Positions 61,934 through 63,443 of a stretch of 63,443 nt of DNA are shown piece by piece; positions within the stretch are counted from its first letter, which is position 1; every line of letters starts with the position of its first letter. The DNA is from Ferrovibrio sp. (GTDB taxonomy: Bacteria > Pseudomonadota > Alphaproteobacteria > Ferrovibrionales > Ferrovibrionaceae), in the NCBI RefSeq assembly GCF_019636075.1, contig NZ_JAHBYG010000022.1, positions 1-63,443 on the forward strand, written 5' to 3'. The notes beneath the pieces were generated by a model. It saw nothing but the letters and a program-made list of their open reading frames with translations. It was not told where the DNA came from and ran no database searches. The position numbers and the translations under genes were made by a program.

Positions 61934-62293
61934 ATGACCTATGTGGATGGTTTTGTGTTGCTGGTGCCGAAAAAGAACATGGCGGCTTATACCAAGATGT
62001 CTCGGGTGGCCGGCAAGGTTTGGAAAGAATATGGCGCGTTGGATTATCGTGAATGCGTGGGCGACGACCTGAATGTGCCGTTTGGCCGCAGCTTCATAAA
62101 ACTGGCCAAGCCCAAGCCGGGCGAGGTGGTGGTGTTTTCCTATATTCTCTACAAATCGCGCGCGCAACGCGACAAGGTGAATGCCAAGGTGATGAAAGAC
62201 CCGCGTATCGCCAAAAGTTGCGATCCGAAAAACATGCCCTTCGATGTGAAGCGCATGAGCATGGGTGGCTTCAAGACGTTCGTTTCTTTCTGA
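61934..62293 (+). CDS. DUF1428 (YbaA-like) protein
   Basis: A 119-residue protein of the DUF1428 family, with an N-terminus MTYVDGFVLLVPKKNMAAYTKM and C-terminal MPFDVKRMSMGGFKTFV that match the family closely. It has a dimeric alpha-beta barrel (ferredoxin-like) fold and unknown function. GGAAGAGGAATG upstream provides a ribosome site. It probably belongs to the DUF899 transcription unit. Confidence 0.9.
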   Translation: MTYVDGFVLLVPKKNMAAYTKMSRVAGKVWKEYGALDYRECVGDDLNVPFGRSFIKLAKPKPGEVVVFSYILYKSRAQRDKVNAKVMKDPRIAKSCDPKNMPFDVKRMSMGGFKTFVSF

Positions 62294-62312
62294 TCTGGGC
62301 GTATCGCGCCGG

Positions 62313-62921
62313 TCAGTAAAGTCGCGTGCGGTAAGAGTCTTCCAGATTTGCCTGGGCGGCATCGGGATCGATGCCGCCGATCTGCTCGGCGATAACCCGG
62401 CCCAATCCGGGAAAGCCGCTGCGCGGCACGCGCTTTTCTGGATTCCATAAATCCGAGCGGATCATCGCCTTGCCGCATTGGAAATAGACTTCGCGCACAC
62501 TGATCCGCAAGGCCGAACTGGGCGGCTTTCCCTGCGCGGCGAGCGGCGCCAGTATGGCCGGATCGGTAACGATCTCCGCCGTGCCATTTACCCGCAAGGT
62601 TTCGTTCAGGCCTGGCACCAGAAACAGCAGGCCCACATCCGGCTCGGCCACCACGTTGCTGAGTGTATCCAGCAGATTGTTGCCGCGCCGGTCCGGCAGC
62701 AAAAGCGTACTGTCGTCCAGTACCGCTACAAAACCCGGTGCATCGCCGCGCGGCGAGCAATCGCTGCCTTTCGGCCCATGGCTGGCCAGTGCCACGAAAG
62801 GCGACAGGGCGATGAAGGCGCGGGCGTGTTTGTCCAGCCGGCTCTGGATTTTCTGCTGCACTATGGCGGATGGTTCATCATAGCATTGCCGCAATTCGGT
62901 TTCGCTTTCGATGATGGCCAT
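62313..62921 (-). CDS. Pyridoxamine 5'-phosphate oxidase-family FMN protein
   Basis: A 202-residue flavin-reductase/PNPOx-like split-barrel protein. Sequence blocks such as ASHGPKGSDCSPRGDAPGFV, LLLPDRRGNNLLDTLSNVV, GLLFLVPGLNETLRVNGTAEI and FQCGKAMIRSDLW place it in the MSMEG_1061-type subgroup of FMN-dependent PPOX proteins. It is unlikely to be true PdxH. The substrate is unknown. It lies 14 bases downstream of the MFS gene on the same strand. Confidence 0.85.
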   Translation of the reverse strand: MAIIESETELRQCYDEPSAIVQQKIQSRLDKHARAFIALSPFVALASHGPKGSDCSPRGDAPGFVAVLDDSTLLLPDRRGNNLLDTLSNVVAEPDVGLLFLVPGLNETLRVNGTAEIVTDPAILAPLAAQGKPPSSALRISVREVYFQCGKAMIRSDLWNPEKRVPRSGFPGLGRVIAEQIGGIDPDAAQANLEDSYRTRLY

Positions 62922-62935
62922 GATGGCTTTTCCTC

Positions 62936-63443
62936 TCAGGGGCGGGCACGCCGCAATACGCCGGGGCGGGCAAGTATCAGGCAGATAATGCCCAGCAGCG
63001 TAACGCCGGCCATCAGCATATAGCCCGCAGCATAGCTGATCTGCGCCTGATCATGCAGCAGCGATAACGCAGACGGCCCAACCAGCACGCCGGCAAAGGT
63101 GATGAACAGCACGCCGCTGGTGGCATGCCCGATGCTGCCCGGTGGTGCTTGGCGGGCGATCACCGCTACGAATACGCCATTCCAACCCACGGCGCAGAAA
63201 CCGAACAAGCCTGCTGCCAGCCATACCGCCAGGATTGGCCAGTCGCTGCTGATGGCAGCCACGGCAAAGGATGCGGGAATGGCAATGGCGCCATTGAGTA
63301 TCATCGCGCGCAGCCCCGATTGCAGCAGGTCGGCGACCCAGCCCCAGCTGATGCGGCCCACCGCGCCGCAGATCTGCACCACAGCCAGCACGCCTCCGGC
63401 TATGACCAGGGTCATGCCGATTTCGGTGACAAGATAAGTAACC
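62936..63443 (-). CDS. MFS transporter, C-terminal half (truncated by window edge)
   Basis: The frame is open to the right edge of the window and encodes about 169 residues with five or so membrane helices. It includes GGVLAVVQICGAVGRISWGWVAD, the cytoplasmic loop following the seventh helix of major facilitator proteins, and WNGVFVAVIARQAPPG. An internal ATG at 63415 is unlikely to be the true start, since the sequence before it (VTYLVTEIG) is also hydrophobic and in frame. Substrate unknown. Confidence 0.85.
   Translation of the reverse strand, partial: VTYLVTEIGMTLVIAGGVLAVVQICGAVGRISWGWVADLLQSGLRAMILNGAIAIPASFAVAAISSDWPILAVWLAAGLFGFCAVGWNGVFVAVIARQAPPGSIGHATSGVLFITFAGVLVGPSALSLLHDQAQISYAAGYMLMAGVTLLGIICLILARPGVLRRARP

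Overview
The window is high-GC, densely packed chromosomal DNA from an alphaproteobacterium, most likely Rhodospirillales-like. The evidence is a GcrA cell-cycle regulator with an array of GANTC (CcrM-type) sites beside it, a RegB/RegA redox two-component pair, a split cobalamin-dependent methionine synthase next to an ArsR-methyltransferase fusion, a TipN-like two-TM/coiled-coil protein, and a msbA-DUF374-lpxK-lpxL lipid A cluster. No rRNA, tRNA, CRISPR array, transposase or prophage gene was seen. A perfect 16-bp parS palindrome (10599-10614) suggests a position in the origin half of a chromosome, although parAB, dnaA and gidAB are not in the window.

Layout. 1-4.6 kb: the tail of an unknown gene, then gltX-cimA-trmJ-cupin, meeting a thioesterase head on. 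4.6-10.3 kb: tam, an AbrB-type membrane protein, an aspartoacylase-like hydrolase and a secreted DUF1800/DUF1501 pair. 10.3-15 kb: two small unknown genes flanking parS, a GNAT enzyme, nrdB, ohrR/ohr, an SPW membrane protein and msrB. 15-21.4 kb: a complete Fec-type iron uptake cassette (ECF sigma, FecR, STN-bearing TonB receptor, DUF3649, PepSY, DUF3325) with Fur-like boxes. 21.4-27.5 kb: nrdA (no ATP cone) and a divergent 1156-residue coiled-coil membrane protein. 27.5-36.4 kb: acyl-CoA metabolism genes, aspA, two SDRs, an orphan histidine kinase, a lipoprotein hydrolase, an HPP protein and an MlaC-like protein. 36.5-42.3 kb: the methionine/folate operon arsR-MT, metF, metH1, metH2. 42.3-47.4 kb: the lipid A operon and gcrA. 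47.6-54.9 kb: zwf, regB-regA, hldE and three coupled genes. 54.9-63.4 kb: prfC, a multifunctional fatty acid oxidation enzyme, a proline-rich TonB-like protein and stress/detoxification genes, ending in a truncated MFS transporter.

How the genes work together. nrdA and nrdB are about 9 kb apart, yet each has a pair of NrdR-box-like elements spaced 31-32 bp, so a shared repressor is likely. The iron cassette is a self-contained surface-signalling unit. The methionine block couples methylene-THF reduction to homocysteine methylation under a probable SahR-like regulator with a palindromic operator.

The most unusual sequence signal is the gcrA/zwf intergenic region. It holds a perfect DnaA box (TTATCCACA) followed directly by six GANTC sites spaced 9-11-11-11-11 bp, on the side of gcrA where an activator would bind. 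This looks like a compact module reading both DnaA and DNA methylation state. Other points of interest are the parS site, a CtrA-like promoter on a small unknown gene, a structured nrdA leader with tandem repeats, and a tandem repeat built from the 3' end of nrdB.
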